A DNA stretch of 64,000 nucleotides from Prostheceraeus crozeri (Eukaryota > Platyhelminthes > Polycladida > Euryleptidae), in assembly GCA_907163375.1 (NCBI GenBank), contig CAJQUW010007085.1, positions 124,001 to 188,000 on the forward strand, written 5' to 3'. This document shows, piece by piece, positions 34,112-45,655 of the stretch (within the stretch, counting starts at the first letter, position 1; each line of letters opens with the position of its first letter). The notes below the pieces were generated by a model, which searched no databases, was not told the origin of the DNA, and saw only the letters and a list, made by a program, of their open reading frames with translations. The translations under genes were made by a program, and so were the position numbers.

Positions 34112-34518
34112 TACCTTAACTACCCGCGTATAGGACGATACCATGCATTGGACGCAGTGGATATTTGACCCCAAAAGCGATGGAAAGACTGTGTGCTACG
34201 TATAGGACGCATCCTAATTAAAATCCTTAATTTCCATTATTTTTTATAGAAACGGTGTCATTAATTTAAGTCATCTCCATTCAATTGCTACGATCGCAGT
34301 GTGTGCTGATTCATGACTCACTCATCCTGTCAGTCAAAAATATTGATATGTTGATGAATAGTGACAAATATTGCAAGTATGAAATGTTTATAGGAAATTT
34401 TTGATTTTTGATAAATGCATTATTTTTATAATAAATGTGTCTATGGATAAGACGCACCTGGCCTTTTAGGTCAACTTCTGAAGAAAAAAGTGCGTCCTAT
34501 ATGCGGGTATTTACGGTA
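34112..34518. mobile_element. MITE with tataggacg ends
   Basis: The left end taccttaactacccgcgtataggacg and the reverse complement of the right end taccgtaaatacccgcatataggacg match at about 22 of 26 positions. The interior has further gataggacgca/aagacgcacc words. There is no coding capacity. Ends of this type (tataggacgcac) recur in many invertebrate genomes; a TA-like target is suggested by the flanks but not certain. Confidence 0.6.
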
Positions 34519-36225
34519 TTACCAAAATGGTCGAGCAGCAATCCCATTTCATCAGCTTTTCAACTCCATTTATGATTTGGAATCAAAAGTAGAATAAATA
34601 TCACTTATAAATGATAAATACGTCTATTTCATAACAGCAAGGCAACTGTGGACCATAAAAATGTTAAACTAAAGGTCTACAAGACTTGGCGAGTTTTGTC
34701 GATTATGATGGCAAATGATCGAATGAATAAACATTTCGATATAGAGCAACTCCTGAAATCCTAACAGTTAAATCTCTGTCGTTGGTTAAATTCAGAAAAT
34801 GTACAAATATTGCAAGAATGATTATGCATAATTGACGTTTACAAGTCAACAGTATGGTCTCAAGTCTCTTCAACAGAAAGATCAGTCTGAAAGCAAGATC
34901 ATAAGATACATCCCACCTTATTAACAGCATTCGTCGCAAAAAATGGAATGCAAATTTGGAAAATACTTACTACCTTTTTAAACTCAATAGAAGGAAATAC
35001 ATCCGGGCTACATAATGATTAATAAAAGACATCAGCGTGAAAAGACAATGCCACTAAGAAATCCACGTAAACTTCATGATTATGCATGTTTCCTGTTATT
35101 TTCGCAGCGGTAAGATCACTGGTCAAACAGTTACATCTAGTGATCATTCTGGTCATTCAATGAAAACATGAACTTCATCCCATTTTCAGTGCAATTGTAA
35201 TAGCACTATCAAAGATCAATTTCTGACTTTCAACGTCACGTGCGAGTGGATTACTCACATAGTCCATGCACCATACCGCCTTATGTTAACACGGACCTTC
35301 AAACGGACATGTTTCTTCTTATGATGGACGGATCCAACATTTAAATTGCAATTACCAGATAAGAGTAAATTAAACGCGTATAGAAAAGTATGCCCACCCT
35401 ATCCATGGGTACATGTCGACAGGGAAAGTGAAAACAAGTGCTGTTACTACTCTATCTTCTGTATGATATAGCAGACTTAATCTGAAAACTCGTAAAAATC
35501 ACTTTAAAACACCAATTCAATTACTTCGCATGCAAGGACTTTACATGATTTACATAAATATGATTAATAGAAAATGAAGATATTCCCAGATTTGAGATAA
35601 AAATTGATTGGTTTAACAAAGTAGAAAAGAATAACAGTATAGAAAAACTTAGCTAAAGAATGTGGTGGAATAACAATAAAGGCCTATGTGAGAAAACAGG
35701 TATAAACATATGATAGATATATAAACATACGAAACATATGATAGATGATTTTCAAAATTACTCGTTGCTGCAGAGTACGTCGCCTGTATTTACTATTTCC
35801 TTTTTCCTATATTCATTTTCACTATACTTATAATGACGAAGGAAGCAGTAAAATAGAGTTAAACCAAGTATTTCTGCTTCTATTGTAGATCCAAATTACT
35901 TAAAATATTCAAATTATCGCCTTCTTCCTAATTACTGTCCCGTATAGTTTTACTGTTACAAACATTACTATTAAGTTTATTAGTCTGTCAAGAAAGTAGC
36001 CTCCCCTTAAATATTGAGCTCCAGAAAAACGTGAAAATCAATTTTGGCCTCCGGCGATAATAAGAGCATTTTAAGAAATCAACATTAATGCTAAGATAAG
36101 ACAAGCAGCATCCAATGCACAGAATTGGTCAACAACATCTGAAACAATTAAATTAATATAGGCCTATTCTCCAGCTCCGCTGGTTTAGATTACTGTTTTG
36201 TATACATCAATTACGAATTGAATAA
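34519..36225. other. No gene seen
   Basis: Interior of the CACTA-like element between the transposase and the second gene. One frame of 78 codons (34703-34939, minus) has no support. It may hold 5' untranslated exons or regulatory DNA. Confidence 0.5.
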
Positions 36226-37140
36226 TTATTCAAAATGATCTAAAGAACGCTTTCTTTTACCACGCTTTAAATCGTTTCCTAAGCAATTTAGAGCCCGCAT
36301 GGCTTCAGCTGATGCTTCATCACAGTCGAATCGACTGGTGACAGCTTCGGAGAAGAGTTGTGAGCGCACTGGTGACAACGGGGGCCGACTAGAACAACGT
36401 TTGGGAAACAACATTTTGGTCTCAATTTCAGTGTCAGTAAACAATTGACGTCCCAGTAAGACACCATACTGGCTGGGATCCAAATTACGATTGCCTAGAG
36501 ATGCCAAATTATTTCCTCTGTACATAACCGGCTTAATGTTCTCCTTCGGTCTTATTGTGCTGCTCCCTTTCACATGTCTCTTAACTGATTTCAGTTCTTT
36601 CAAAATTTCCCTCTGAATGGCCAATTGATCCCGTAACAACCTCTCTAAGGAATCCGTGGATGATTTGTCGTCGTTCCTCTCATTATTGGCGTTATCATCG
36701 TTGTCCAGTTCTTCAGCATTTACTTCCTCCGCCTCCTCCCCTTCAGATATCAGCACGGTGGCATCACTAGATTGACTGTGCAAGTTGTTAATCGAGGGTT
36801 GACTGTTGCTTGTTTGAGGCTCTGAATAAGAACTACTCAGAAACCTGAACGAGTCATCCAATGTGGGTTTCGGTTTGTTCATATCCAATCTTGTTGTCAA
36901 TCTACTAGAATGTAATTCAAGATCAGATCGTCTTTCAGCTTTGCTTAAGACAATTGCATCAAAACCAGGTTTCATTTTAATTGTCTCCTTCAATTGTACC
37001 GAGTCGAAATCAAAATTGGAAGGTAACAAACCGTGATTACTGTGTACTATTTCGAAGCCACCATCATCGAAGTATAGTAGCAAGTATCCGTTGGTCTTAG
37101 ATTTAAATTTTTCGACTTGTATCTTTTGTCGTTTGTCCAT
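36226..37140 (-). CDS. Second protein of the CACTA-like element (BEN-like?)
   Basis: An uninterrupted 304-codon frame from ATG 37140; an acceptor (ttattgcag) lies 2 bp before the ATG, so a 5' untranslated exon is likely. Layout: a globular N-terminus (residues 1-70, motif NGYLLLYFDDGGFEIVHSNHG); a Ser/Asn-rich linker; an acidic stretch EGEEAEEVNAEELDNDDN (about 133-150); a helix SLERLLRDQLAIQREILKEL that could be coiled coil; a C-terminal domain (about 215-295) with YGVLLGRQLFTDTEIETKML; and a basic tail KRGKRKR like a nuclear signal. The C-terminal domain faintly resembles BEN DNA-binding domains. CACTA elements commonly encode a second, DNA-binding protein (TNPA-type), which fits, but no homology was tested. 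Confidence 0.6.
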   Translation of the reverse strand: MDKRQKIQVEKFKSKTNGYLLLYFDDGGFEIVHSNHGLLPSNFDFDSVQLKETIKMKPGFDAIVLSKAERRSDLELHSSRLTTRLDMNKPKPTLDDSFRFLSSSYSEPQTSNSQPSINNLHSQSSDATVLISEGEEAEEVNAEELDNDDNANNERNDDKSSTDSLERLLRDQLAIQREILKELKSVKRHVKGSSTIRPKENIKPVMYRGNNLASLGNRNLDPSQYGVLLGRQLFTDTEIETKMLFPKRCSSRPPLSPVRSQLFSEAVTSRFDCDEASAEAMRALNCLGNDLKRGKRKRSLDHFE

Positions 37141-37680
37141 TTCTGCAATAAAAAAACGTTTGGTGAGTCTCCAAGTTATAAGAGAAAGGAAAGCATCTAG
37201 TGAACGCCAAGTTTCAACTAGCCAATATAAGAGTATTTAGTAAAAATGACGATATTTTTAGATACTAGGACATCCATCAGTCATCAAGTAGACAGGAATT
37301 TTATCTTAAACAATGTCAACGTGCTAAAACTATACAGAAATAATAAGAAAACATTTTTAAGTACTATATACATGAATATCTTAAAGTTCTATTTGCATAA
37401 CGTCAAGTTTCAACTAGCCAACATAAGAGCATTTAGTGAGAATGACGATATTTTTAGATATTGGGGACATCCATCAGTCATCAAGTAGAGAGGAATTTTA
37501 TCTTAAACGATGTCAACTTGCTAAAATTATACATAAATAGTAAGAACACATCTCTAAGTACTATAAACATGAATATCTTAAGGTTCTATTTGCATAACGC
37601 CAAGTTTCAACTAGCCAATATAAGAGTATTTAGTGAGAATGACGCTATTTTTAGATACTAGGACATCCATCAGTCATCAT

Positions 37681-38702
37681 AATTGACCAGACGACGGGAG
37701 ATCATAATGATTTTTACCGAAACGATAGCAGCAAAAACTCCCCGAGTAGTTTTAGGTCGAAATAATATTCCAAAAGTAAAATGCTTGAACAGACTGATCT
37801 TCGGCGTCCAGCGCCTTCGTTGGTCGATCTTACAATAGCGTTACGGGCCAAGCAAGCCGTGTGAAGATATATGAAGAGTGAGTTATATTAAGAATTGTGA
37901 TGTCTGTATGAATGCATGTCTAATTGTGAAGTCAGATTGTAGTGTGGCAGTTCATATTTCCTGTTTATTGTAGGTTTCAAGTATGTGATTGCTTCGGCTT
38001 CTGTTATTGTTGTGTCTCGTGTGTTGAACAGTTTGCTAATGAGACCGACCTGAAAATTTCCAATGCTGCCCTCTCCATTGTGTTTATCTTGCAGATGTTC
38101 GTATAAGGCACTGGTGATGCTTTTATTTTCTATAGCTCTTTTGTGTTCTTGATGTCTTGTTTTTAGCATCCTCGCTGTTTTGCCGATGTAAAATTCTCCG
38201 CAATGTACACATATGTACTGATGCACTACAAAGCGGTCTCTACAAGTATATTTACTGTTTACTAAGTCCTTACAAATACTAGTCGCAGGATTTATTATTA
38301 TTACTATTTTTTAGAAAAGACGCTGAATTACAGCCATACTCATTTGTCAAAAGTTTGACAGGTCGGTCTCATTAGCAAACTGTTCAACACACGAGACACA
38401 ACAATAACAGAAGCCGAAGCAATCACATACTTGAAACCTACAATAAACAGGAAATATGAACTGCCACACTACAATCTGACTTCACAATTAGACATGCATT
38501 CATACAGACATCACAATTCTTAATATAACTCACTCTTCATATATCTTCACACGGCTTGCTTGGCCCGTAACGCTATTGTAAGATCGACCAACGAAGGCGC
38601 TGGACGCCGAAGATCAGTCTGTTCAAGCATTTTACTTTTGGAATATTATTTCGACCTAAAACTACTCGGGGAGTTTTTGCTGCTATCGTTTCGGTAAAAA
38701 AC
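37681..38702. mobile_element. Penelope-like retroelement fragment with inverted arms
   Basis: Arms 37711-38052 and 38359-38700 (342 bp each) are inverted and look identical by eye, around a 306-bp spacer. The arm and spacer encode the GIY-YIG endonuclease end of a Penelope-like element (see 37888-38226). Tail-to-tail or partially inverted copies are known for this superfamily. It inserted into the third unit of the 196-bp array. No reverse transcriptase remains. Confidence 0.75.
37888..38226 (-). pseudogene. GIY-YIG endonuclease domain of a Penelope-like element
   Basis: 112 codons. The motif YICVHCGEFYIGKTARML followed by KTRHQEHKRAI is the GIY-YIG endonuclease with the linker Cys and R..EH helix that occurs C-terminal to reverse transcriptase in Penelope-like elements. 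Downstream are NTRDTTITEAEAITYLKP and a short tail (NRKYELPHYN). The upstream reverse transcriptase is absent, so this is a 5'-truncated copy. The same coding sequence is partly repeated inverted at 38359-38700. Confidence 0.75.
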
Positions 38703-39515
38703 ATCAGACAAGAATTTTATCTTAAACGATGTCAACTTGCCAAAACTATACAGAAATAGTAAGAACACATCTAATTTCTTAAGGTTCCATTTACATAACG
38801 CTGTTTCAGCTAGCCAATATTCGAGTATTTAGCAACAATGTCGCCATTTTCAGATATTGGGGACATCCATCAGTTCATCAAGTTGACAGGAATTTTATCT
38901 TAAACGATGTCAACATGCTAAACCTATACATAAATAATAGGAAAACGATTGTAAGAACTATAAACATGAATATGCGAAGGTTCTATTTACATAACGCCAT
39001 TTATCTGCTAGCGTGCTTCATATTAATCAAAAGATCAATTAACTATGACATTTGTGACAGCGATTTTGAACCGTGCAGCACCTATATTTATAGTTTTGAC
39101 ACCGTTAACGGGAAAACCGAGATTTCGGCAAAATCGTCGCTTATTTTCTACACGAATTTGTATAATGCCTTTTTTAAACAAAACATTTTCTCAATTTTTG
39201 GCCGAAAAACAATCATGTTGTTTTGGCTCTTCGTAATGGTTATGCCCAAGGGAAAAGCAATGCTTTGTCATATGATATACAAACCTCGACGAGATTGGAT
39301 CTCTTAATTACAGTGTACAGATTTGAAAGGTGCAGTCTAATAGTTTTGGTGCAGCCAGACTGACGAAATACGAAGCTCTGGACCAGCAGGTTTTTAACAT
39401 TGATGGTGTATTATTTTACAAAATTCTGTTGCCTTTGCACACAAATCGCAAGGAATGTATCTTGAACGTGTTTAGTTTTCTGCTATGAAAAGAATCTCCT
39501 TTTGGAAGACATCTG

Positions 39516-39677
39516 TGTCATGTATTTGTAAATTAATAGAGCAGTTACATGAGAGCATAAGTGAAAACTCAAATCGTGCGCAATTTGTTATATATTCAAA
39601 TTCATGCACATATAAACAATTAAGCTAATTGGAGGTTAGCTGAAATTAATAAAACTCAGGGAAGGAAATACGGCACA
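39516..39677 (-). repeat. 3' LTR of the Gypsy element
   Basis: 162 bp, TG...CA ends; three differences from the partner at 43968-44129. Contains an aataaa signal (ttaataaaactc). Confidence 0.93.
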
Positions 39678-39694
39678 TCTCCCCACCAACTTCA

Positions 39695-41445
39695 TTAGTT
39701 CATGATTTGTCGCGGCTTTTTCACACGAGAAGACCGACGCAAATTTTCAAAGTTCGTATTCCTTGCGGCGACCACTCCAGGGAAATGCGACTTCTCCGAT
39801 CCAGGGGATTCCGTCTTTTCGAGATCGATAGGACGAGGTAACGGCCTGTTCTCCATTTCCACGGTATCAGGAACTTGAAACTCCACACCAACGGTACGAG
39901 AGAGCGGAGTCTTCTCCACTGCGACAGAGCTAGTTGAATTGGCACCATGTGCCCCTATTCCTGAGCTATCCACATGAAGTGGCCTATAGGTGATTCTGCG
40001 GTTGAAGAAACGCTACTCAAAGGCACAGGAGTGTGAACTTCAGACTCAAAACGCTTACGCAATTGATCAATATGTCTTCTGACATACCCACTAGGGACTT
40101 CAACCAAGAACACGTTAGAACTCAAAACTTGGACTATCGAACCATGAATCCAAACATTGCTGCTTCGTAGTTTCTAACGAAAACCTTGTCACCAAAAACT
40201 GAACTTGCGACGGACAGCGTGTCGATCATGGAAATATTTCTGGTTATTCATTGCCTTCTGAACATGAGAATATAGTTCTGGTTTTACTAAGCTCAAAGGT
40301 GTTTTAACATCACGATTGAAGAGTAAACTAGATGGGGTACGACCGGTAGTAGATTGTGGTGTATTTCTGTAATGGAAAAGAAATCTCGAAATTTATACAC
40401 TCAAAGATCCTTCCGAAACACGAGAGATACCCAACTTCACCAAACCGACAGCCTTCTCAGCTAAACCATTCGAAGATGGATGGTGAGGTGAAACCTTAAC
40501 GTGGTGGATCTGTAATCGGTTGACGAACTCAGCAAATTCATTACTCACAAAACAAGGTCCGTTGTCAGAGACAATTGTGTCGCACAAACCATGAGCGGAA
40601 AAACTCACCATCAACTTCTCAATAACAGTCTTAGCGTTACAAGAAGAACAAGGAAATGCTTCAATGTACTTGCTGTGGGCATCGATCATTACCAATATGT
40701 ATGAATTTTCTTTTAAGGAACCTGCGAAATCTATATGAATTCTACTCCACGCCCTCTCCGGATATGGCCAAGGAGACAACTCAGACTTAGGTGGCGAAGA
40801 TCGGGATTCTTGACAAGCTTCGCACTCATGAACAGAACGTTCAATATCATGATCAATTTTAGGCCAATAAGCGAAACTGCGAGCAAGCTGTTTCATCTTG
40901 ACAATACCAGGGTGGTTGTTGTGCAAGACTTCCAGCATCCTAGGTCTCAATTCTGTAGGAATAATCACACGTGATCCCCACATGACAACTCCAGACTCAA
41001 TACTTAGTTCATTTCTGCGATGAAAATATGGAACCAACTCTTTTGACAAATTACGTGGCCAGCTTCCCTGTAAAACGTAAGACATGACCAAACTTAAAAT
41101 TTGATCCCTTTCTGTATGAGCTTGAACTTCTGACGAATCAATCAAAGAAACAAAATTCAATGAGTGAACATTCTCAACATGTACTGGAAAGGATGGTTCG
41201 GTGATCTTAAGGGGTAATCTACTTAAGGCATCAGCATGAGGAATGGAAGATCCAGACTTGAACTTGAAAGTATAATCATACGCACCCAAGATGAGCGCCC
41301 AGCGCTTCACTCGGCCAGAAACAGTAGTAGGAATGGCCTTCTTCTCGCTCAAAAGAGATTCCAAAGGCTTATGATCATTAATTATAGTAAAATGACGTCC
41401 ATAAATGTACTGGTGAAATCTTTTCACTGCGAAGATGACAGACAA
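39695..41445 (-). pseudogene. Gypsy RNase H tail and integrase region, fossil
   Basis: Contains the end of RNase H (FHQYIYGRHFTIINDHKPL), an HHCC zinc finger (HPGIVKMKQL...HECEACQ), and the DDE core (IHIDFAGSL, IVSDNGPCFVSNEF, HHPSSNGLAEKAV), followed by a C-terminal tail with KTPLSRTVGVEFQVP near 39700-39970. Part of the polyprotein of the element. Confidence 0.85.
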
Positions 41446-41456
41446 CGACTCCTTCT

Positions 41457-43811
41457 CTAATTGTGAGTATTTTTTTCAGATTCAGATAAAGTGCGCGAAA
41501 CACAAGCAATCGGATGCTCACGTCCATCAACAGTATGTGAGAGAATGGCTCCTATCCCATAGGCTGAAGAATCACAACATATCGATAAAGGCTTGGAAGG
41601 ATCAAAATGCATCAGAACTGCTGAAGAACAAATCAAAGATTTAGCTTCCTCAAAAGTAATCTGCTGTTTCTTACGCCAAACAAACGCAACTTCTTTCTTC
41701 AACAATTCATAAAGTGGATTCAAAACAGTTGACAAATTCTTCAAGAATTTTCCATAATAACTCACCAACCCCAAAAAAGCCTTCAATTCTGTGACATTTG
41801 TAGGAGGAGGAGCATCCTTAATAGCTGTGACCTTGGATGGACTTGGGTGAATACCTTTCGAGTCAATGAGATGTCCTAAGTATTCAACTTCAGTCAACAT
41901 GTACTTGCACTTGCCACGATTCAAACGTAAGCCTGTATCACAAAGTCTCCTAAGAACTTCTTGCAAATTCATCAAATGTTCTGCATCATCTCTACCTGTG
42001 ACCAAAATGTCATCCTGATATGCACAAACGTACTTCATATCACGCAAGAGATCATCAATTATGCGTTGGAACACTGAAGGAGAAGATGAAACTCCAAATG
42101 GCAATCGTGTGAACCTGTACAGACCAGTGGGTGTATTGATAGCAGTGAAATCTCTGCACGACTCCTCTAAAGGAATCTGCAAGTAAGCAGTACGCAAATC
42201 AAGTTTCGAAAACCTTTCACCTCCAGCCAGCGTAGCATACAAATCATCTATGTTAGGAAGCGGGTAACGATCAGGAACAAGACACTGATTTATGGTGACT
42301 TTGTAATCACCACAAAGCCTGATCTTTCCATCATTTTTTTCAATCGGAACTATAGGCGCTGCCCAGTCGTAATTAGTGATCCGTTCCAGAACACCTAATT
42401 TCAACAGTCGTTGAATCTCGCCATCAACTTTCTCACGAAGTGAATATGGAATAGGTCGAGGTCTACAAAACTTGGGAACTGCATTTTCTTTCAGATCGAT
42501 CCTACAAGTTGCCTTGACAGCACCAATATCATCTTTGAAAACGGAAGTGTACTTGGTCAAAATGGAATCAATGGAATCTATGTGAGAAACAGGAAAGTCT
42601 GGGGTCAATCCGAAAGCCTTGATCCAATCTCTACCACATAGATAAGGTCCTTCATTCTTGACAACTGCACACTGTAGATACAACTTTTGAGAGTTGTAGA
42701 AAACTGTGGACTTAAATACCCCGACTACATGCAAACTATGACCCGTGTAAGCTCTCAATCCTGAATTGGAAGTTTCCAACTTAACTCCCTCGAATTTTTC
42801 ACGGAACGTTTTCTCAGTCAAAATGGTGGCCGGAGTACCAGTGTCTATCTCAAACTTGATAGGAACTTCATTCAGTAAGATAGTAGCCTCATAAGGTGCA
42901 ACGTGATTCACTTGATCTTCTGGAGTAACTGAGTATAAATCATAGAAAATTGGGTCAGACTGACTTGTGGACCGGTCAGGTGTATCTGTGTTAACACTGT
43001 CAACTGCATTAACAGAACTCTTGGAATTTGCATTAACAGAATTCTTGGAATTTGTATTTTGAGAACTTTTGCAGACTGAACTAATATGACCCTTCTTATT
43101 GCACTTGAAACACGTACTGTTAATGGCTGGACATGTCTTACAGTTATGCTTTTTTCCGCACCTGTAACACGGACTCCACTTCGTATCCTGAGGCTGCTTC
43201 TTCTGAAAATTGTTGTTAGATTTGTCCTTTTTGTAGAATTTGGAGTTGTGAACTTTATTGACACTGGTTCCAGTGACACCTGACTTCAAAATCTCAGCAT
43301 CACGAGTGGCAGTTTCAATCGCTAAACAAATCTCAAGAGCATTATTAAAATCCAAAGTTGTATATTCAGTGGTCAACAACCTTCTCTGCATGTGCTCATT
43401 ATTTATGCCTGATACCAAACGATCTCTCAGCATAGAATCCAAAGTACTACCATACTCGCAATGCTCACTTACTTCCCTCAAAAGAGCAATGTATTCAGAA
43501 ACCGTTTGGTTAGACTGCCTAACACAAGTACTGAATTTCCACCTTTGTACAATGGGTGACGGTTTCGGAGAAAAATGCTTGGACAAAGCAACAAGAATAT
43601 CAGCCAAAGCAACATCAGCAGGCTTATTAGGGGTCAGAAGACTTCTCAACAACCCGCAAGTCTTCGGTCCAACACAACTAAGAAAGTCGGCTCTCTTAAT
43701 AGATTCATCCGTGATACCGCTAGCCAATATGTATTGAATAAATCGCTCAGAGTACTGCTCCCAATTTTCTTTTTCAATCAAGAACTCACTAGACTGGTAT
43801 GTAACCGACAT
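41457..43811 (-). CDS. Gypsy gag-protease-reverse transcriptase region, fossil
   Basis: 784 codons from ATG 43811. Gag (residues 1-180) is followed by two Cys knuckles (CYRCGKKHNCKTCP and CFKCNKKGHISSVC), a protease (FEIDTGTPATILT), and a reverse transcriptase with RLCGDYKVTINQ, FSKLDLRTAYLQIPL and the YQDDILVTG active-site box, then the start of RNase H (ICCDSSAYGIGAIL). Motif order and the fused gag-pol frame are those of Mag-like Gypsy elements common in marine animals. Confidence 0.9.
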   Translation of the reverse strand: MSVTYQSSEFLIEKENWEQYSERFIQYILASGITDESIKRADFLSCVGPKTCGLLRSLLTPNKPADVALADILVALSKHFSPKPSPIVQRWKFSTCVRQSNQTVSEYIALLREVSEHCEYGSTLDSMLRDRLVSGINNEHMQRRLLTTEYTTLDFNNALEICLAIETATRDAEILKSGVTGTSVNKVHNSKFYKKDKSNNNFQKKQPQDTKWSPCYRCGKKHNCKTCPAINSTCFKCNKKGHISSVCKSSQNTNSKNSVNANSKSSVNAVDSVNTDTPDRSTSQSDPIFYDLYSVTPEDQVNHVAPYEATILLNEVPIKFEIDTGTPATILTEKTFREKFEGVKLETSNSGLRAYTGHSLHVVGVFKSTVFYNSQKLYLQCAVVKNEGPYLCGRDWIKAFGLTPDFPVSHIDSIDSILTKYTSVFKDDIGAVKATCRIDLKENAVPKFCRPRPIPYSLREKVDGEIQRLLKLGVLERITNYDWAAPIVPIEKNDGKIRLCGDYKVTINQCLVPDRYPLPNIDDLYATLAGGERFSKLDLRTAYLQIPLEESCRDFTAINTPTGLYRFTRLPFGVSSSPSVFQRIIDDLLRDMKYVCAYQDDILVTGRDDAEHLMNLQEVLRRLCDTGLRLNRGKCKYMLTEVEYLGHLIDSKGIHPSPSKVTAIKDAPPPTNVTELKAFLGLVSYYGKFLKNLSTVLNPLYELLKKEVAFVWRKKQQITFEEAKSLICSSAVLMHFDPSKPLSICCDSSAYGIGAILSHTVDGREHPIACVSRTLSESEKNTHN

Positions 43812-43967
43812 TATCCAAAAAAACGTAGAAGCACCACGTTGTACTGAGACAAAGTTCAGAAATTGCTTTCACTTAATGGTTAATATGGTAAATAAGTTGA
43901 ATTATTATTGGAAAGCAACTCTTGGATACGTATTGCGTGAGATTCAATGCTCAACGTCGCCAATTAA

Positions 43968-44129
43968 TGTCATGTATTTGTAAATTAATAGAGCAGTTAC
44001 ATGAGAGCATAAGTGAAAACTCAAATCGTGCGCAATTTGTTATGTATTCAAATTCTTGCACATACAAACAATTAAGCTAATTGGAGGTTAGCTGAAATTA
44101 ATAAAACTCAGGGAAGGAAATACGGCACA
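43968..44129 (-). repeat. 5' LTR of the Gypsy element
   Basis: Partner of 39516-39677, followed outside by the duplicated target atctg (44130-44134). Confidence 0.93.
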
Positions 44130-44134
44130 ATCTG

Positions 44135-45520
44135 ATACTTACTTTATCATTTTCTATACAGATATATACTAAGAATTATTTAAGCATAAAACATATAAAG
44201 CTATTAAGTTGTACGCAATGACATCGGACATCAACAATATAAACCAACAATATCGGCCACAGTGTGGATATCCTATGTCTATGATTGAGCAAAATTCTCA
44301 AAATCAGATATCAGTCTAATTGGACCCATAATCAAGTTATTGGTGTCATGAGCTGATAAACAATACTTTAATAGCTATGTATTAATAACTGTATGTGTTC
44401 ATCAGCTTAATTGTATGGTTCATAACAGTGTCTGGGTTGAAATCAAAGATGATTGTAATACTTAGAGCAAAATTGCTTGATATAACTTGCATTACATGCA
44501 GACTGTATGTACCTAAGCTCACTTTGGCAACGTATCAGGCCTCGTAGCTGCACATCATCATGGGGTAAAATAATTTAGTTTCAACCGTTTTGTTTTTTGA
44601 AAGCACTTTTATATAATTTTAAAGATTTCCTAAAAAAATTATCTATCTTTTTGTCCACTAATATAAACTACAAAATAAAAAATTCTTGACGGATGGGTGA
44701 ATGAATTAACACACAAATTAGTTTTGTTCTATCTCCTATTTCCATTGCATCATAGCGGTATGCTACATTACTCTTTGATTAAGTGTTGTCTCTTACCTTG
44801 CGTTTAAATGCTTAAATTTTTTTACACAGCAAAATTATAATAAAAATTTGAAACCAAAATGTAGCATCTGGTGGACGATATGTACTCAAAAACCACTTTG
44901 GTTTATATTCATTTTTATCATTTATTCTGAATGCAGGGAGCACGAAGTACTGATTGAGTATGGTATGCAGTCCTAACAACTGGAGACAGTGAATAATTCA
45001 TACCCTACGGAAACGACAATTTCTTTGACTTTGCCCCACGTGCATTTCCCTCTCAATCTCTCTCTCAAGCTCCTCATTTTCGTCGACGGGGAAGTTTGAA
45101 GATGCTTTATGCAGAATTAAAAAACATATGTGGACTCTGCATTATATCCTATACATTCATCTTAGTCAATACATGATCATATCACACGAATTATTTTTAC
45201 TAAATACCACTAATATTGGAACAATGAAAGTAGCATACAAAAGTGGAATATAAAGGAGCACATGGTACTTATATAAGTTATAGCGTTAGATTCGTCTACT
45301 CTTGTATGCTCAATGGCCGGGCGCGATACTTAGATGATATATGCAACAAGGTCACACACTTTATGATATAATCCAAAGACTTAATAAGCGTTGGGTCTAG
45401 ATAGACGGTCATAAATTTATTATTTATAGTACGATTTCTCTGTCATGGCAATCATGAGCAATACGCATAACACACTATCTAATCTTTATTTTATGGGATA
45501 ATTTAGTTGAAAATGTTTAG
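44135..45520. other. No gene seen
   Basis: Right interior of the CACTA-like element, AT-rich, without a supported frame. Confidence 0.6.
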
Positions 45521-45567
45521 ACTTGGTAAGTTATCTGGTATTATCTTCAGGCTTCAGCCACTAAAAC

Positions 45568-45655
45568 CTAGTAAGTTACATGACAAACATGATAAGTATG
45601 ATGCGATTTTGCAGTACTTAACAAATTAAATCAGCTATCAGCTAGACTAGTAAGT
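45568..45655 (-). repeat. Right subterminal ctagtaagt motifs
   Basis: ctagtaagt at 45568-45576 and 45647-45655, reverse complements of the left-end acttactag motifs; looser forms near 45527 and 45680. Confidence 0.7.

Larger units (their letters stand above)
37203..38992. repeat. 196-bp tandem array split by a Penelope fragment
   Basis: Units start aacgycaagtttcaactagcc at 37203, 37399, 37596 and, after the interruption, aacgctgtttcagctagcc at 38797; the next boundary is at 38993. Units are 196-197 bp. The third is cut: 37596-37680 on the left and 38703-38796 on the right, with the Penelope fragment between. It lies about 60 bp upstream of the second gene's ATG, so it may be promoter-associated. 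Confidence 0.88.
39516..44129 (-). mobile_element. Gypsy-type LTR retrotransposon, fossil
   Basis: LTRs 39516-39677 and 43968-44129 (162 bp each, TGTCATG...CGGCACA) differ at 3 positions (about 98% identity), so the insertion is fairly young. A 5-bp target duplication atctg lies at 39511-39515 and 44130-44134. Transcription runs on the minus strand. A tggcgacg-type primer-binding site follows the 5' LTR (about 43961 downward) and a ggtggggaga polypurine tract precedes the 3' LTR. The element has one gag-pol region of the Mag/K02A2.6-like Gypsy type. It looks almost whole with about two breaks. It lies inside the CACTA-like element. Confidence 0.93.

Noticed and set aside
33962-34174. Overlapping frames on both strands next to the MITE
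   Set aside because: They run into the MITE end and show no family motif.
43086-43847. Plus-strand frames opposite the Gypsy gag-pol
   Set aside because: Shadows of the minus-strand polyprotein with no domain content.
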